A program made the position numbers and the translations under genes. DNA of 64,000 nucleotides from UBA9676 sp963730065. GTDB lineage: Bacteria > Actinomycetota > Actinomycetes > Streptosporangiales > Streptosporangiaceae. The stretch covers positions 124,001-188,000 of the forward strand of contig CAVSQL010000012.1 of the NCBI GenBank assembly GCA_963730065.1, in the 5' to 3' direction. The notes beneath the pieces are model-generated. The model was not told the origin of the DNA, did no database searches, and saw only the letters and a list, made by a program, of their open reading frames with translations. Positions 34,344-43,253 of this stretch are shown one piece after another. Every line of letters starts with the position of its first letter. The first letter of the stretch is position 1.

Positions 34344-34369
34344 GGGCCAGGGCCGGTCGGCCCTGGCCC
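34344..34369 (-). terminator. Strong hairpin downstream of MFS remnant
   Basis: GGGCCAGGGCC (34344-34354), loop GGTC, GGCCCTGGCCC (34359-34369): a perfect 11-bp stem located just past the stop of the MFS fragment on the minus strand. Confidence 0.6.
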
Positions 34370-34428
34370 AACCCAGGGGGGTGCTGGCGCGGGCGGACCA
34401 CGGGGGCTCCGCCCGCGTCAGCAACGGG

Positions 34429-34728
34429 TCACCGGCCCGCTGGCCCGCGGTCTGGGATCGTGCGGGGCAGCGCGAGGACCAGGATCAGGGCCAGCGCCAC
34501 GAAACCGAGGTTGGCCAGCAGCGCCAGTTGCGCGCTGTGGCTGAACGCGCTGGCCACGGCGGTGGGCCCGGGGACGAAGCGCAGGCTGCCGAACAGCACG
34601 GTGCCGATCACCGCGATCCCGATGGCGGACCCCAGTCGCTGGGAAGTGCCGAGGATTCCGCTGGCCGTGCCCGCCTCCTGGCGCGGGACTGTGGCCAGCA
34701 CGAAGTCCTGGTTGGGCGCGATCGTCAT
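34429..34728 (-). pseudogene. C-terminal fragment of DHA2-type MFS transporter
   Basis: About 99 residues: QDFVLATVPRQEAGTASGILGTSQRLGSAIGIAVIGTVLFGSL, then LALLANLGFVALALILVLALP. This is the last two transmembrane helices of a 14-TM EmrB/QacA-type drug transporter; the first about 380 residues are missing. At 34735 the sequence changes to an unrelated frame (FNPLPGKLKHRIPEPIRQRARRWRNLHAA-like, split here by function: PGKLKHRIPEP then QRARRWRNLHAA) that I do not recognise. It is a deletion relic. Confidence 0.75.
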
Positions 34729-35117
34729 GCGCGGCGTGCAGGTTGCGCCACCGCCGGGCCCGCTGGCGGATGGGTTCCGGAATCCGGTGCTTGAGTTTGC
34801 CTGGCAACGGATTAAAGGCGGTCACGGTGCAATCCCCTCGAAGCCGAAGGCCGAGTGCTCCTGTGGTGCTGCCAGCTCTTCGTTGTCAGGCTATACGCAC
34901 GCAAACCGCACGGCGCCCGCACGCCAACTCGGTCTCGCCGACCAGCACCAGGCCCGAACCGGTGCGCGCGGTGGGTGCCGGATTAACGCTTGGGCACGAC
35001 GTAGCTGCCGCGCTGGGGCACTGTGACGATCAGCCCCTCATCCCGCAGCACTGCGACCGCCCAGTCAATCAGCGCCGGAACCCCGGAAGAGCTGGAGAAG
35101 GTGCTGCAGGGCCGGCG
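34729..35117. other. Decayed region between MFS relic and small GntR gene
   Basis: Contains a 5' piece on the minus strand reading MTAFNPLPGKLKHRIPEP (start 34825) that fuses out of frame to the MFS fragment, and the GntR tail described separately. Base composition is slightly less GC-rich than its surroundings. No transposase or inverted repeats were found. Confidence 0.45.
34983..35085 (-). pseudogene. C-terminal fragment of a GntR-type regulator
   Basis: Reads ALIDWAVAVLRDEGLIVTVPQRGSYVVPKR and stop, the end of a short GntR winged-helix protein (wing VPQRGSYV). The recognition-helix half is missing or unrecognisable upstream. It lies back-to-back with an intact GntR gene that ends similarly. 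Confidence 0.6.
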
Positions 35118-35399
35118 ATGAGTAACATGCCAGCCCCACCGGCGAGTTACCGTGATCATGTGACCGACCAGATGCCTGAGGGCGTGCCGCGCTACCAGGA
35201 GATCGCCGACTCGCTGCGCGAGCGCATCGAGAGCGGCGAGCTTCCCCCGGGCGCGATGCTGCCCTCGATCACGCGGATCAGCCAGGAGTGGGAGGTCTCC
35301 GAGACCACCGCCGCGAATGCGATCAAGCTGCTGCATTCTGAGGGCCTGATCCGCACCGCGCAAGGCGGGGACACCTTTGTCGCGGGGCCAGACGACTGA
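35118..35399 (+). CDS. Small GntR-family winged-helix protein
   Basis: 93 residues: VPRYQEIADSLRERIESGELPPGAMLPSITRISQEWEVSETTAANAIKLLHSEGLIRTAQGGDTFVAG is a complete GntR DNA-binding domain (shown here in two overlapping views: helix-turn-helix ISQEWEVSETTAANAIKLL and wing TAQGGDTFV) without effector domain. Such minimal proteins are common in actinomycetes. ATG 35118 follows AGGG; ATG 35172 (MPEGVP) is an alternative. Role unknown. Confidence 0.75.
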   Translation: MSNMPAPPASYRDHVTDQMPEGVPRYQEIADSLRERIESGELPPGAMLPSITRISQEWEVSETTAANAIKLLHSEGLIRTAQGGDTFVAGPDD

Positions 35400-35500
35400 C
35401 TCCGCGGCCCGCGGGCACATCGCGCCCATCTGCCCGGGTAACCCGGCGGGCGGGCGAAGATCACCGCATACCGCGCCCGCGGGCCGGGGATGGAGACGCC

Positions 35501-36535
35501 GTGGCGAACGTAGTGATCACCGGCGGTGCCGGCGTCCTGGGCGCGCGCCTGGCCCGGGAACTGCTGGCCGCGGGCTCGCTCGACGTGGCGGGCGGCGGGG
35601 CACGCCCGCTGTCCCGGCTGACGCTCGTCGACCGGATGCCGGTTCCCGCCGATCTCGCCGCCGACGGCCGGGTAGCGGAGATCCGCGGCGACCTCGGCGA
35701 GCTCCTCGGCCCCGGCCACGACGGTGACGCGCCCGCCGGGCCGGACGCGCTCGTCGGCCGGCACGCGCTTGCCGGGGCCGACGTGATCTTCCATCTCGCG
35801 GCGGCCGTCAGCGGGGAATGCGAAGCCGACTTCGACCTCGGCATCCGGGCGAACCTGCGGGCGACCGAGGCGCTGCTCGCCTCGTGCCGCGCGCTCGGGA
35901 CGAACCCGGTCGTGGTGTTCTCCAGTTCGGCCGCTGTCTTCGGGGACTCAGCTGACCACCCGCTCCCGTCGGTGGTCAACGATCACACCCTGCCGAATCC
36001 GCAGACCAGCTACGGGGTGCAGAAGGTGATCGGGGAGCAGCTGCTGGCCGACTACACGCGCAAGGGGTTCGTGCGCGGCCGGGCCATCCGGCTGATGACC
36101 GTCTGCGTGCGCCCGGGGCGGCCCAACGCGGCGGCCTCGGGGTTCTTCTCGAGCATCATCCGGGAGCCGCTCGCTGGCCAGCGCGCGGTCTGCCCGGTCG
36201 GCGCGCGGACCGAGGTGGCGCTCACCTCGCCGGCCAAGGCCATCGGCGGCCTGCTCTGCGCCGCCACCTCATCCGAGCAAGCCTGGGGCGGCCGCAGCGC
36301 GGTCAATCTCCCGGCGCTCACCGTCACGGTGGCGGACATGGTCGCCGCGCTGGAGCGGGTGGCCGGGCCGGCCGCCAGCGAGCTGATCGACTGGGTACCC
36401 GACCCGGCAGTGGCCCGGATCGTGGCGGGCTGGCCGGTCCGGTTCCATAGCGAGCGAGCCGCCCAGCTCGGCCTGGCCCCCGACCCCGATATCGGCGCGC
36501 TCATCGACATGCATCTCGCCGAGACCGCGCGTTGA
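35501..36535 (+). CDS. denD: D-erythronate dehydrogenase-like (DenD) extended SDR
   Basis: 344 residues. VVITGGAGVLGARLARELL Rossmann loop, VIFHLAAAVSGECEADFDLG, VVFSSSAAVFGD, SYGVQKVIGEQLLADYTRKGF with Tyr-x3-Lys, and RLMTVCVRPGRPNAAASGFFS followed by IREPLAGQ, the DenD signature. It would oxidise D-erythronate (or a related four-carbon acid) at C2 with NAD. GTG start 35501. The next gene is an SDR 20 bp downstream, so a sugar-acid pathway is likely though kinase and isomerase partners are not in the window. Confidence 0.8.
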   Translation: MANVVITGGAGVLGARLARELLAAGSLDVAGGGARPLSRLTLVDRMPVPADLAADGRVAEIRGDLGELLGPGHDGDAPAGPDALVGRHALAGADVIFHLAAAVSGECEADFDLGIRANLRATEALLASCRALGTNPVVVFSSSAAVFGDSADHPLPSVVNDHTLPNPQTSYGVQKVIGEQLLADYTRKGFVRGRAIRLMTVCVRPGRPNAAASGFFSSIIREPLAGQRAVCPVGARTEVALTSPAKAIGGLLCAATSSEQAWGGRSAVNLPALTVTVADMVAALERVAGPAASELIDWVPDPAVARIVAGWPVRFHSERAAQLGLAPDPDIGALIDMHLAETAR

Positions 36536-36555
36536 CGCCCGCGGAGAGGACACAG

Positions 36556-37311
36556 ATGGCAGCAACCGGGGTGGCCGTGGTGACCGGGGCCGGATCGGGG
36601 CTGGGCCGATACATCACCCAGGCCCTGCTGACCGCGGGGTGGCAGGTCGCGGCGGCGGGACGGCGCGAGCAGCCTCTCCGCGAGACCGTGGCCCCGGGCA
36701 CCTGGCCAGCGGAGGCCGCGCTGGCGGTCCCGGCCGACGTGACCGTGCCCGAGTCCGTCGCCGGGCTGTTCGAGGCGGTTGAGCAGCGGTGGGGGCGGGT
36801 CGACCTGCTCGTCAACAACGCGGGCGTGTTCGGCCCGATGGCCGGGGTGGACGAGATCTCCTGGGACGACTGGCGGCGGGTGGTGGACACCAACCTCAAC
36901 GGCGCGTTCCTGTGCGCGCACCACGCGGTGCGGATCATGAAGGCCCAGACCCCCCGCGGCGGGAGGATCATCAACAACGGCTCGGTGTCGGCGCACAGCC
37001 CCCGGCCGGGCAGCGCCGCCTACACCGCCACCAAGCACGCGATGACCGGCCTGACCAAGTCCATCTCCCTGGACGGCCGCGCCTTCGGCATCGCCTGCGG
37101 CCAGATCGACATCGGCAACGCCGCCACCGAGATGACCCGGGGCATCAGCCGCGGCGCGCTGCAGGCGGACGGTTCCGTGGCCGCCGAACCCACCTTCGAC
37201 GCCCAGCATGTCGCCGCCGCGGTGCTCTTCATGGCGGCGCTGCCGCTGGACGCCAACGTGCAGTTCCTGACCATCACCGCCACGACGATGCCATTCATAG
37301 GCAGAGGATAA
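36556..37311 (+). CDS. SDR family oxidoreductase
   Basis: 251 residues. VVTGAGSGLGRYITQALL, LLVNNAGVFGPMAGVDEISWDDW, NNGSVSAHSPRPGSAAYTATKHAMTGLTKS with catalytic Ser/Tyr/Lys, then CGQIDIGNAATEM. Start ATG 36556 is 7 nt after GGAGAGG; a TTG at 36532 is less likely. Probably co-transcribed with the DenD-like gene. Substrate unknown. Confidence 0.85.
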   Translation: MAATGVAVVTGAGSGLGRYITQALLTAGWQVAAAGRREQPLRETVAPGTWPAEAALAVPADVTVPESVAGLFEAVEQRWGRVDLLVNNAGVFGPMAGVDEISWDDWRRVVDTNLNGAFLCAHHAVRIMKAQTPRGGRIINNGSVSAHSPRPGSAAYTATKHAMTGLTKSISLDGRAFGIACGQIDIGNAATEMTRGISRGALQADGSVAAEPTFDAQHVAAAVLFMAALPLDANVQFLTITATTMPFIGRG

Positions 37312-37660
37312 AACGGCGGAAGGTAACATCCCGGACTCAGCATAAGCGGGGATAGGCGGATCCGGCCGGCCCGGCGTAAGCTGACCCCCGAGTAGCCCTG
37401 CAGGTGCTGGCTTGCCTGCATTAGGGAGGCGGACCTACCTGGGGGCTTTGCATGCCGGAAACCGGCTCGCCACGCGCGATCAGCAGGCCTCCGCGGCCAC
37501 GTCACGGTCGGTATGACCAGCCCTTTTCCGTCGGCAGGACCCCGAGCGGGCCGCTTATTGCCGGAGCACCTCCCCGCCCGGGACCGGCCGGCCATCAGGC
37601 TGAGCCTCCAGTTTTGCCAGCCTATCTTAGCTATTCCCGGACCAAGGAAAGGTTGCCATT
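37312..37660 (+). other. 349-bp spacer before secreted protein, no gene seen
   Basis: Holds a small hairpin GCCGG-AAA-CCGGC (37454-37466) and, near the end, TATCTT (37622) and the ribosome site AAGGAAAGG before the ATG at 37661. Length and predicted pairing would allow a structured leader, but I could not match a known riboswitch. Confidence 0.4.
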
Positions 37661-39418
37661 ATGAAACGTGCTTCACTCATCGGTGCCCTGGGAGTTCTCA
37701 GTTACTTAATCCTCGTCCCGGCTTCGAGCTCCCTGGCCGCCGCGTCAGGAGCACACGCATCGGGGACGGCGACCTACGCCGGCACAGCCGGACACGCCAC
37801 GCGCCTGACCCAGGCGGCCACCGTCTCGGCTCTTCCCGCGGTCCTCTCGGCCTTCCGTAACCAAGGCCCGCAGGCGTTCACCCCCTTCCGGTCCCCGGCC
37901 GGGTCCTCCCCCGCGAAATCGAACGCGGCGGCGCCGACGGTCAGCGCCAACGCGACGGCCAGCGGCACCGTCAGCGCGGCCAGCAGCGCCGCTTCCGGCG
38001 GCGGGAACTCCGGCGCGTCGATCGTCCAGCGCTTCAACGGGCTGAGCGACCTCGACTCCGACAACCTGAACGGCTTTGCGGTGACCCCGCCCGACCAGGG
38101 CCTGTGCGTGGGCCGCGACGGTACCCTGGCCGGCCGCCCGAAGGCGGTCTGGGAGCCGATCAACCTCGCGGCGCGGGAGACGAGCGTGAACGGCACGGTC
38201 CTGCAGCCGGACGTGAGCCTGGCCACCTTGTTCCAGGACCCGTTCGCCGAGGGCGACGTGCGCTGCCTGTATGACGCGAGTACGCAGAGCTTCTACTTCA
38301 CCGAGATCGGCTTCCCCGTTGCCACGGGACCGGCGTCGGATGACAACAACACCACCGCCGATGTGATGGTGCTGAACTCGCGCGGTATCGCCTCGTACCA
38401 GTTCGACACCTCGCTCGGCGGGCCGAGCGCCGGGGACTGCTTCGGGGACCAGCCGAAGACCGGGTTCGACAACAACGCGCTGATCATCTCGACCGACGAG
38501 TACTGCGGCCCGACCGAGTCCAATTATGAGGGCGCGATCGTGCTGGCGATCTCCAAGTCCCAGCTCGTGCACGAGGCGGCCACGGTCAGCGACTCGGTGC
38601 TGGGACCCGTGTCCCTGTCGGGTATCCCGGTCACCGGGCTCGATCCCGCGATCGGCACCGGCACACGCACCGGGTACCTGGTGAACTCGTTCCCGTTCGA
38701 CGCGGCCGGCAACAACAACGCGGTCGCCGACACCGTGGGCACCTGGAGCCTGAAGAACGACGCCTCGGTGACAACCGGCCACGGGACGCCGGTGCTCACC
38801 GGCACCGCCATCCCGAGCCAGCCCTACGCGTTCCCGGTCCCGGCCACGAGCACGGGCGACGGCTCGGTCACCAACCAGATCACCTCCGAGGCGACCCTCA
38901 ACCCGGACGACAGCCGGATGAGCGGGCCGGTCGCGGTGACGCAGGACCACGGACGGATCCAGCTGTGGACGGCCCTGGACGCCGCGGTGACGTTCAAGGG
39001 CGGCACCGACACCGGCGATGCCGCCGCGTGGTTCGCGATCGACCCGAACGGCAAGCGGGTCGCCGCGCAGGGCTACGTGGTGGCCAAGGGAGCGAACCTG
39101 CTCTACCCGGCCATCCAGCCGCAGCGGTCCGGGCCCGCCGCGGTGGTGTTCACCATCACCAGCAGCAGCATCAACCCAGCCGCCGCCTTCACCACGCTGG
39201 GATCGAACAAGATCACGACAGTGGCTGCCGGAGCAGGCCCGCACCTGAGCTTCTCCGACGTCCTGTTCAACGAGGCCCGTTGGGGCGACTACTCCTTCGC
39301 CCAGCTCGACCCGAGCGGCAACGGCATCTGGCTGGCCACCGAGTACATCCCGCCGGCCGCCTTCCAGGACCCCGGTGACAACTGGGGAACCTACGTTTTC
39401 GAGATGTCGGGGCACTAG
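37661..39418 (+). CDS. Large secreted protein, function unknown
   Basis: 585 residues. Signal peptide MKRASLIGALGVLSYLILVPASSSLAAASG; residues 30-130 are Ala/Ser/Thr-rich; the rest looks like an extracellular beta-rich domain: NGFAVTPPDQGLCVGRDG, QDPFAEGDVRCLYDASTQSFYFTEIG, DNNALIISTDEYCGP, NEARWGDYSFAQLDPSGNGIWLATEYIP. Even Cys content suggests disulfides. The ASTQSFYF and FDNNALIISTDEY blocks resemble beta-propeller blades, but I do not recognise the family. Strong ribosome site and a downstream hairpin terminator suggest a single-gene unit. Confidence 0.75.
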   Translation: MKRASLIGALGVLSYLILVPASSSLAAASGAHASGTATYAGTAGHATRLTQAATVSALPAVLSAFRNQGPQAFTPFRSPAGSSPAKSNAAAPTVSANATASGTVSAASSAASGGGNSGASIVQRFNGLSDLDSDNLNGFAVTPPDQGLCVGRDGTLAGRPKAVWEPINLAARETSVNGTVLQPDVSLATLFQDPFAEGDVRCLYDASTQSFYFTEIGFPVATGPASDDNNTTADVMVLNSRGIASYQFDTSLGGPSAGDCFGDQPKTGFDNNALIISTDEYCGPTESNYEGAIVLAISKSQLVHEAATVSDSVLGPVSLSGIPVTGLDPAIGTGTRTGYLVNSFPFDAAGNNNAVADTVGTWSLKNDASVTTGHGTPVLTGTAIPSQPYAFPVPATSTGDGSVTNQITSEATLNPDDSRMSGPVAVTQDHGRIQLWTALDAAVTFKGGTDTGDAAAWFAIDPNGKRVAAQGYVVAKGANLLYPAIQPQRSGPAAVVFTITSSSINPAAAFTTLGSNKITTVAAGAGPHLSFSDVLFNEARWGDYSFAQLDPSGNGIWLATEYIPPAAFQDPGDNWGTYVFEMSGH

Positions 39419-39446
39419 CCCGGTCAGCGCTGTGCGCTGAGAAGGC

Positions 39447-39485
39447 GCGGTGGCCCAGGCTGGTATCCCCGGCCTGGGCCACCGC
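39447..39485 (+). terminator. Hairpin terminator after secreted protein gene
   Basis: GCGGTGGCCCAGGC (39447-39460) and GCCTGGGCCACCGC (39472-39485) form a perfect 14-bp stem with an 11-nt loop, 28 bp after the stop codon. Confidence 0.8.
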
Positions 39486-39575
39486 ACCCGTCTACGGCAC
39501 GGCGACACGGGCAACGTCTTCCGGGTCAACCACAACATCGCGCTGTGAGGGACCAGCGGCCAGTGCCCCGGCCGG

Positions 39576-40739
39576 TCAGAGCTCCGCCCGGTAGTGCGCG
39601 ACGGCGTCTTCGTCCCACTCCAGGCCGTTGCCGGGCACATCGGGCAGGTGCAGCTGGCCGGAACGGACCTCGAACGGGCGGGCCAGCACCGGGTGGGCCC
39701 AGTCCTGCCACTCCAGCCAGTGCCTGGTCGGTGTGACCCGCAGCAGGTGGCCGGAGACCTCCGGGTACAGGTGGGAGGACATCGAGATGCCGGCCACGTC
39801 GGCGACCGCGGCGGCCTGCAGGAAGCCCGTCACCCCACCGATCCGCATCAGGTCCGGCATCACCAGGTCACAGGCCTGCGCCCGGATGGCCTCGGCCATG
39901 GCGCGCGGGCCGTAGAAGTTCTCCCCGAGCATGACCGGCGTCACGATGTCACGGGCCAGCCGGGCGTGCCCGGCCAGGTCGTCGTAGCGCAGGGGTTCCT
40001 CGATCCACGCCAGGCCCTCCCCGTCCAGGGCGCGGCAGCGCGGCAGCGCCTCACCCCAGGCCAGTCCCTGGTTGTAGTCCGCGACCAGGGTGACCTCGTC
40101 GCCGACCGCGGCCCGCACGCGCCGGACCGCGGCGATGTCGTCGGCGGCGGAGGGCCGCCCCACCCGCACCTTCAAGGCGGTGAACCCGCCTTCGGCGAGA
40201 AGTTCCAGCGCCTCGTCACCGGCGGCGGCGGGCCGGATGAGCCCCAGCCCGTTGCTGTTGTAGGCCGGCACCGGCTCCATGGTCCCGCCGAGCAGCCGGG
40301 CCAGGGGCAGCCCGGCCGCCTGGGCCAGCGCATCCCACAGGGCGATGTCGATCCCGGCCACCGCCGCCAGCGCCAGGCCCTGGTACCCGGCCAGGCTGAA
40401 CCAGCCGCGGGCCTGGCTGGCCAGCGCGGCAGGCGCGGCCGCCTGCCCGCGCAGCCCCGCGCCCAGGTCACGGATCGCCGGCAGCAGCGCGGCCGCCGCG
40501 CGGTCCAGGTAGGGGGCCAGGTAGCTGCGGCCGGTGATCCCCTGCTCGGTGCTCACGTCGATCAGCAGCAGCGGCCAGCGGGGGAAGTCCCCCACCCTGG
40601 TGGCCAGCGGGCGCCGCAGCGGGACCACCACCGCCCGCACCGCGACGTCACGCACCACCAGCCCGCCGGCCGGACCGGCCACACGGCCTCCTACCCTCTC
40701 ACCGGCGCCATCCGGGCCGGCGCCAGCCGCGATCGTCAC
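39576..40739 (-). CDS. Mandelate racemase-like enolase-superfamily enzyme
   Basis: 387 residues; a 25-residue extension precedes the usual start. Barrel motifs in order: ALKVRVG (mandelate racemase has K-x-K, here K-x-R), VADYNQGL metal Asp, WIEEP metal Glu, GENFYGP metal Glu, DLMRIGGVTGFLQAA, and SMSSHLYPEVSGHLLRVTP with the general-base His. C-terminal DVPGNGLEWDE matches racemase tails. Abstracts a proton alpha to a carboxylate; with Arg replacing the second Lys, simple mandelate racemization is unlikely, so an acid-sugar dehydratase or epimerase is possible. Confidence 0.82.
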   Translation of the reverse strand: MTIAAGAGPDGAGERVGGRVAGPAGGLVVRDVAVRAVVVPLRRPLATRVGDFPRWPLLLIDVSTEQGITGRSYLAPYLDRAAAALLPAIRDLGAGLRGQAAAPAALASQARGWFSLAGYQGLALAAVAGIDIALWDALAQAAGLPLARLLGGTMEPVPAYNSNGLGLIRPAAAGDEALELLAEGGFTALKVRVGRPSAADDIAAVRRVRAAVGDEVTLVADYNQGLAWGEALPRCRALDGEGLAWIEEPLRYDDLAGHARLARDIVTPVMLGENFYGPRAMAEAIRAQACDLVMPDLMRIGGVTGFLQAAAVADVAGISMSSHLYPEVSGHLLRVTPTRHWLEWQDWAHPVLARPFEVRSGQLHLPDVPGNGLEWDEDAVAHYRAEL

Positions 40740-40902
40740 CCGGCTCCATCATGCCTGTCCCGGCGGCCGCGGCTGCTGGTGCCCTGGCGGCAGCGGCCGG
40801 GAACCGCGCTGGCCAGCGGAGGAGGACACCGGTGCTCCCCTGCGCTGCTCGGATACCTGGGCGGGCCGGCACGGCGGCCATCGGGAGGTTAGGGTCGGTC
40901 AG

Positions 40903-41652
40903 GTGAGCCAGCGAGCGATCTTGGTCACCGGCTCGGCCCGGGGCATCGGCCGTGCCATCGCCGAGGGGTTCGCGGAGCAGGGCGACCGGGTCGCCGTTCA
41001 CTACGGCCATTCGGCGGCCCGGGCCGCCGAGGTGCGGGCCGGGCTGCCGGGCAGCGGGCATGCGGTGGTGCAGGCCGATCTGGCCGACCCGCAGGCTGTG
41101 CGCGAGATGGTGGACCAGGCGGCCGGTGCGCTCGGCGGGCTGGACGTGCTCGTGAACAACGCGGGCATCTTCACCCCGCACCCGATCACCGATACCTCCT
41201 ATGAGCAGTGGCAGGCGGCCTGGCAGGCGACGCTCGGCGTCAACCTGATCGGCGCCGCGAACGTGACCTGGTGCGCGGTCCAGCACATGATCGCCCAGGG
41301 GGGCGGGCGGATCATCAATGTCTCCTCCCGGGGCGCCTTCCGCGGCGAGCCCGGCCAGCCCGCCTACGGGGCGAGCAAGGCCGGGCTGAACGCGTTCGGC
41401 CAATCGCTGGCCCGGGCCCTGGCGCCGCACGGGATCGCGGTCGCCACGGTGGCACCGGGCTACGTTGACACCGACATGGCCGCCCGGTACCTGGCCGGGC
41501 CGGCCGGTGACCAGATCCGTGCGCAAAGCCCGTTCGGGCGGGTCGCCCGCCCCAGCGAGGTCGCGGCCGCGGTGCTGTACCTCGCCTCCCCGGAGGCCGA
41601 GTGGGCGAGCGGCACGATCCTCGACCTCAACGGCGCCTCGTACCTGCGCTAG
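40903..41652 (+). CDS. SDR family oxidoreductase, 3-oxoacyl-reductase-like
   Basis: 249 residues. LVTGSARGIGRAIAEGFAEQG, VLVNNAGIFTPHPI, INVSSRGAFRGEPGQPAYGASKAGLNAFG, VATVAPGYVDTDM and SGTILDLNGASYLR. Start GTG 40903 chosen since homologues begin just before the Rossmann strand; the in-frame sequence upstream is non-conserved and antisense to the enolase-family gene's 5' end. Substrate unknown. Confidence 0.83.
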   Translation: MSQRAILVTGSARGIGRAIAEGFAEQGDRVAVHYGHSAARAAEVRAGLPGSGHAVVQADLADPQAVREMVDQAAGALGGLDVLVNNAGIFTPHPITDTSYEQWQAAWQATLGVNLIGAANVTWCAVQHMIAQGGGRIINVSSRGAFRGEPGQPAYGASKAGLNAFGQSLARALAPHGIAVATVAPGYVDTDMAARYLAGPAGDQIRAQSPFGRVARPSEVAAAVLYLASPEAEWASGTILDLNGASYLR

Positions 41653-41700
41653 TCAGCCGCCCCGCTGTGGCGCCACCGCCGCCCGGGCATACTGGCGGCT

Positions 41701-42402
41701 GTGACGCCGATGCGGGTGCTGCTGTTCGATGTCTTCGGGACGCTGGTGGACTGGCGGTCCAGCCTGATCGAGGTGGCGGAGACGGCCGCGGCCCGTGACG
41801 GTGTGCAGGCCGACTGGGCGGGCGTCGTCGACGACTGGCGCCGCGCGTACCAGCCAGCGCTGGACCAGGTCCGGCAGGGCGCCACCTGGCGCGACCTCGA
41901 TTCGCTCCAGCGCGAAACGCTGGGCCAGGTACTCGCCCGGCGGGGCATCTCACTGCCGGGGCCGGCGGCCGAATCGCTGGTCCGGGGCTGGCGGCAGCTG
42001 CGGCCCTGGCCGGACAGCCGGGACGGGTTGGACCGGCTGCGGCGCACGCACCTCACCGCCACGTTGTCGAACGGCCATCTCGCGCTGCTCGCCGACCTGC
42101 TCAAGTTCGCCGGCCTTCGCGTTGACGCCGTGCTCTCCGCGCAGCTCGCCGCCAGCTACAAGCCCGACGCGAAGGTATACCTGACCGCGCTCCGCTTGCT
42201 CGAATGCCGGCCCGGGGACGCCGGGATGGTGGCCGCGCACCCGCCGGACCTGCAGGCCGCCGCCGCGGTGGGCCTGCGCCCGATCTTCGTCCGCCGGCCG
42301 CTGGAGTGGGGCCCGGGTATGCCCGCAGCCGACCCACCCGCGCTGGAGGGCCTGATCGAAGCCGACGGGCTCGGCCAGCTCGCTGAGGCCCTGGGCTGCT
42401 GA
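41701..42402 (+). CDS. Haloacid dehalogenase type II-like HAD hydrolase
   Basis: 233 residues. Motif I LLFDVFGTLVDWR with nucleophile Asp, motif II TLSNGH, motif III Lys in YKPDAKVYLTAL, motif IV region MVAAHPPDLQAAAAVGLRPIFV. 2-haloacid dehalogenases have AAHxWDL at the last site; here Trp is replaced by Pro, so dehalogenation of small haloacids is uncertain. GTG start 41701. Confidence 0.8.
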   Translation: MTPMRVLLFDVFGTLVDWRSSLIEVAETAAARDGVQADWAGVVDDWRRAYQPALDQVRQGATWRDLDSLQRETLGQVLARRGISLPGPAAESLVRGWRQLRPWPDSRDGLDRLRRTHLTATLSNGHLALLADLLKFAGLRVDAVLSAQLAASYKPDAKVYLTALRLLECRPGDAGMVAAHPPDLQAAAAVGLRPIFVRRPLEWGPGMPAADPPALEGLIEADGLGQLAEALGC

Positions 42403-42439
42403 CCCGGTATGGCACATCCGTTGCGTCTAAAATAGTCCG

Positions 42440-43138
42440 GTGGCTGACACCCGGAGGTGCGAGCAGTGCGGCACTGTGTTCGTGCCGCGCCGCGAGCATG
42501 CCCGGTTCTGCACCGTTCCCTGCCGGGTCGCGTGGAATCGCGAGCACATGGGCGATCCGGCGGCCGAGGCGAGCGCGCTGCAGTGGTCCATCACCGCGAT
42601 GAGCGAGATGACGCGGCTTCCCCAGGTGAAGGTGTGGGACCGGTCGCGGGCGTTCGCCGTGATCGGTGAGGCGGTGTGGTGGGTCACCATCGTCGACGCC
42701 ACGCTGGTGCGCCATCACCCGGGCGCCTACGACAGCGTGGCGGCCGGCCAGAGTCCCGCCGAGCGCCGACGGACCGAGGGGACCCTGACGGGGCTGCGGT
42801 TCGTCCGGAACCGGATCGGCCGCAAGGTCAGCCTGGCCGAGTTCGTCGAGCCCGGCGCGCCCGATCCCGGCGCCCGCGGCGCGCACATCACAGGCTGGAC
42901 GTGGCGGCCGGTGCCGGAACCGGTGCTGACGCGGCTTCCGCCACGCGCGCAGGCGTGGGAGATGACGCGGTACCGGGCGTACCAGGCTCAGCTGGCGGGG
43001 CAGACCATCGGGGAGACCTTCGGCCGGTCGGCGGCGTTTCTCACGCTGGCGGCGGAGAACGCGACCGACATGACCGAAATCAGCGCGCATGCCACCCGTG
43101 GGCGGACGCCGCCGCTGCGGCCCGTGCCGGTGAACTGA
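42440..43138 (+). CDS. Zinc-finger-containing conserved hypothetical protein
   Basis: 232 residues. N-terminal CEQCGTVFVPRREHARFCTVPC gives a C-x2-C / C-x3-C zinc site as in FCS-type ribbons. The rest (WSITAMSEMTRLPQVKVWDR, EAVWWVTIVDATLVRHHPGAYD, RFVRNRIGRKVSLAEFV) is an actinobacterial domain of unknown function. GTG start 42440. Separate from the following repair gene by 115 bp. Confidence 0.7.
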   Translation: MADTRRCEQCGTVFVPRREHARFCTVPCRVAWNREHMGDPAAEASALQWSITAMSEMTRLPQVKVWDRSRAFAVIGEAVWWVTIVDATLVRHHPGAYDSVAAGQSPAERRRTEGTLTGLRFVRNRIGRKVSLAEFVEPGAPDPGARGAHITGWTWRPVPEPVLTRLPPRAQAWEMTRYRAYQAQLAGQTIGETFGRSAAFLTLAAENATDMTEISAHATRGRTPPLRPVPVN

Positions 43139-43253
43139 GAATCCCCCGGATCGACCCCGCAACCCATCCCAGGTGACGCCCGCGGCCGCGCGGCTTCGCG
43201 CCGGGCCCTGGCCCCCGCACCCGTACCGTGGTCAGCGTGAGCAGGAGACCCAC

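Noticed and set aside
34429..34728. Short intact membrane protein of 99 residues
   Set aside because: Sequence is specifically the last two helices of a DHA2 transporter with no ribosome site; a fragment is more likely.
37312..37660. Possible cyclic-di-AMP or similar riboswitch before the secreted protein
   Set aside because: The spacer is long enough, but I could not find the conserved core motifs of any known class.
37745..39640. 631-codon minus-strand frame
   Set aside because: Antisense of the secreted protein gene and crosses its terminator hairpin.
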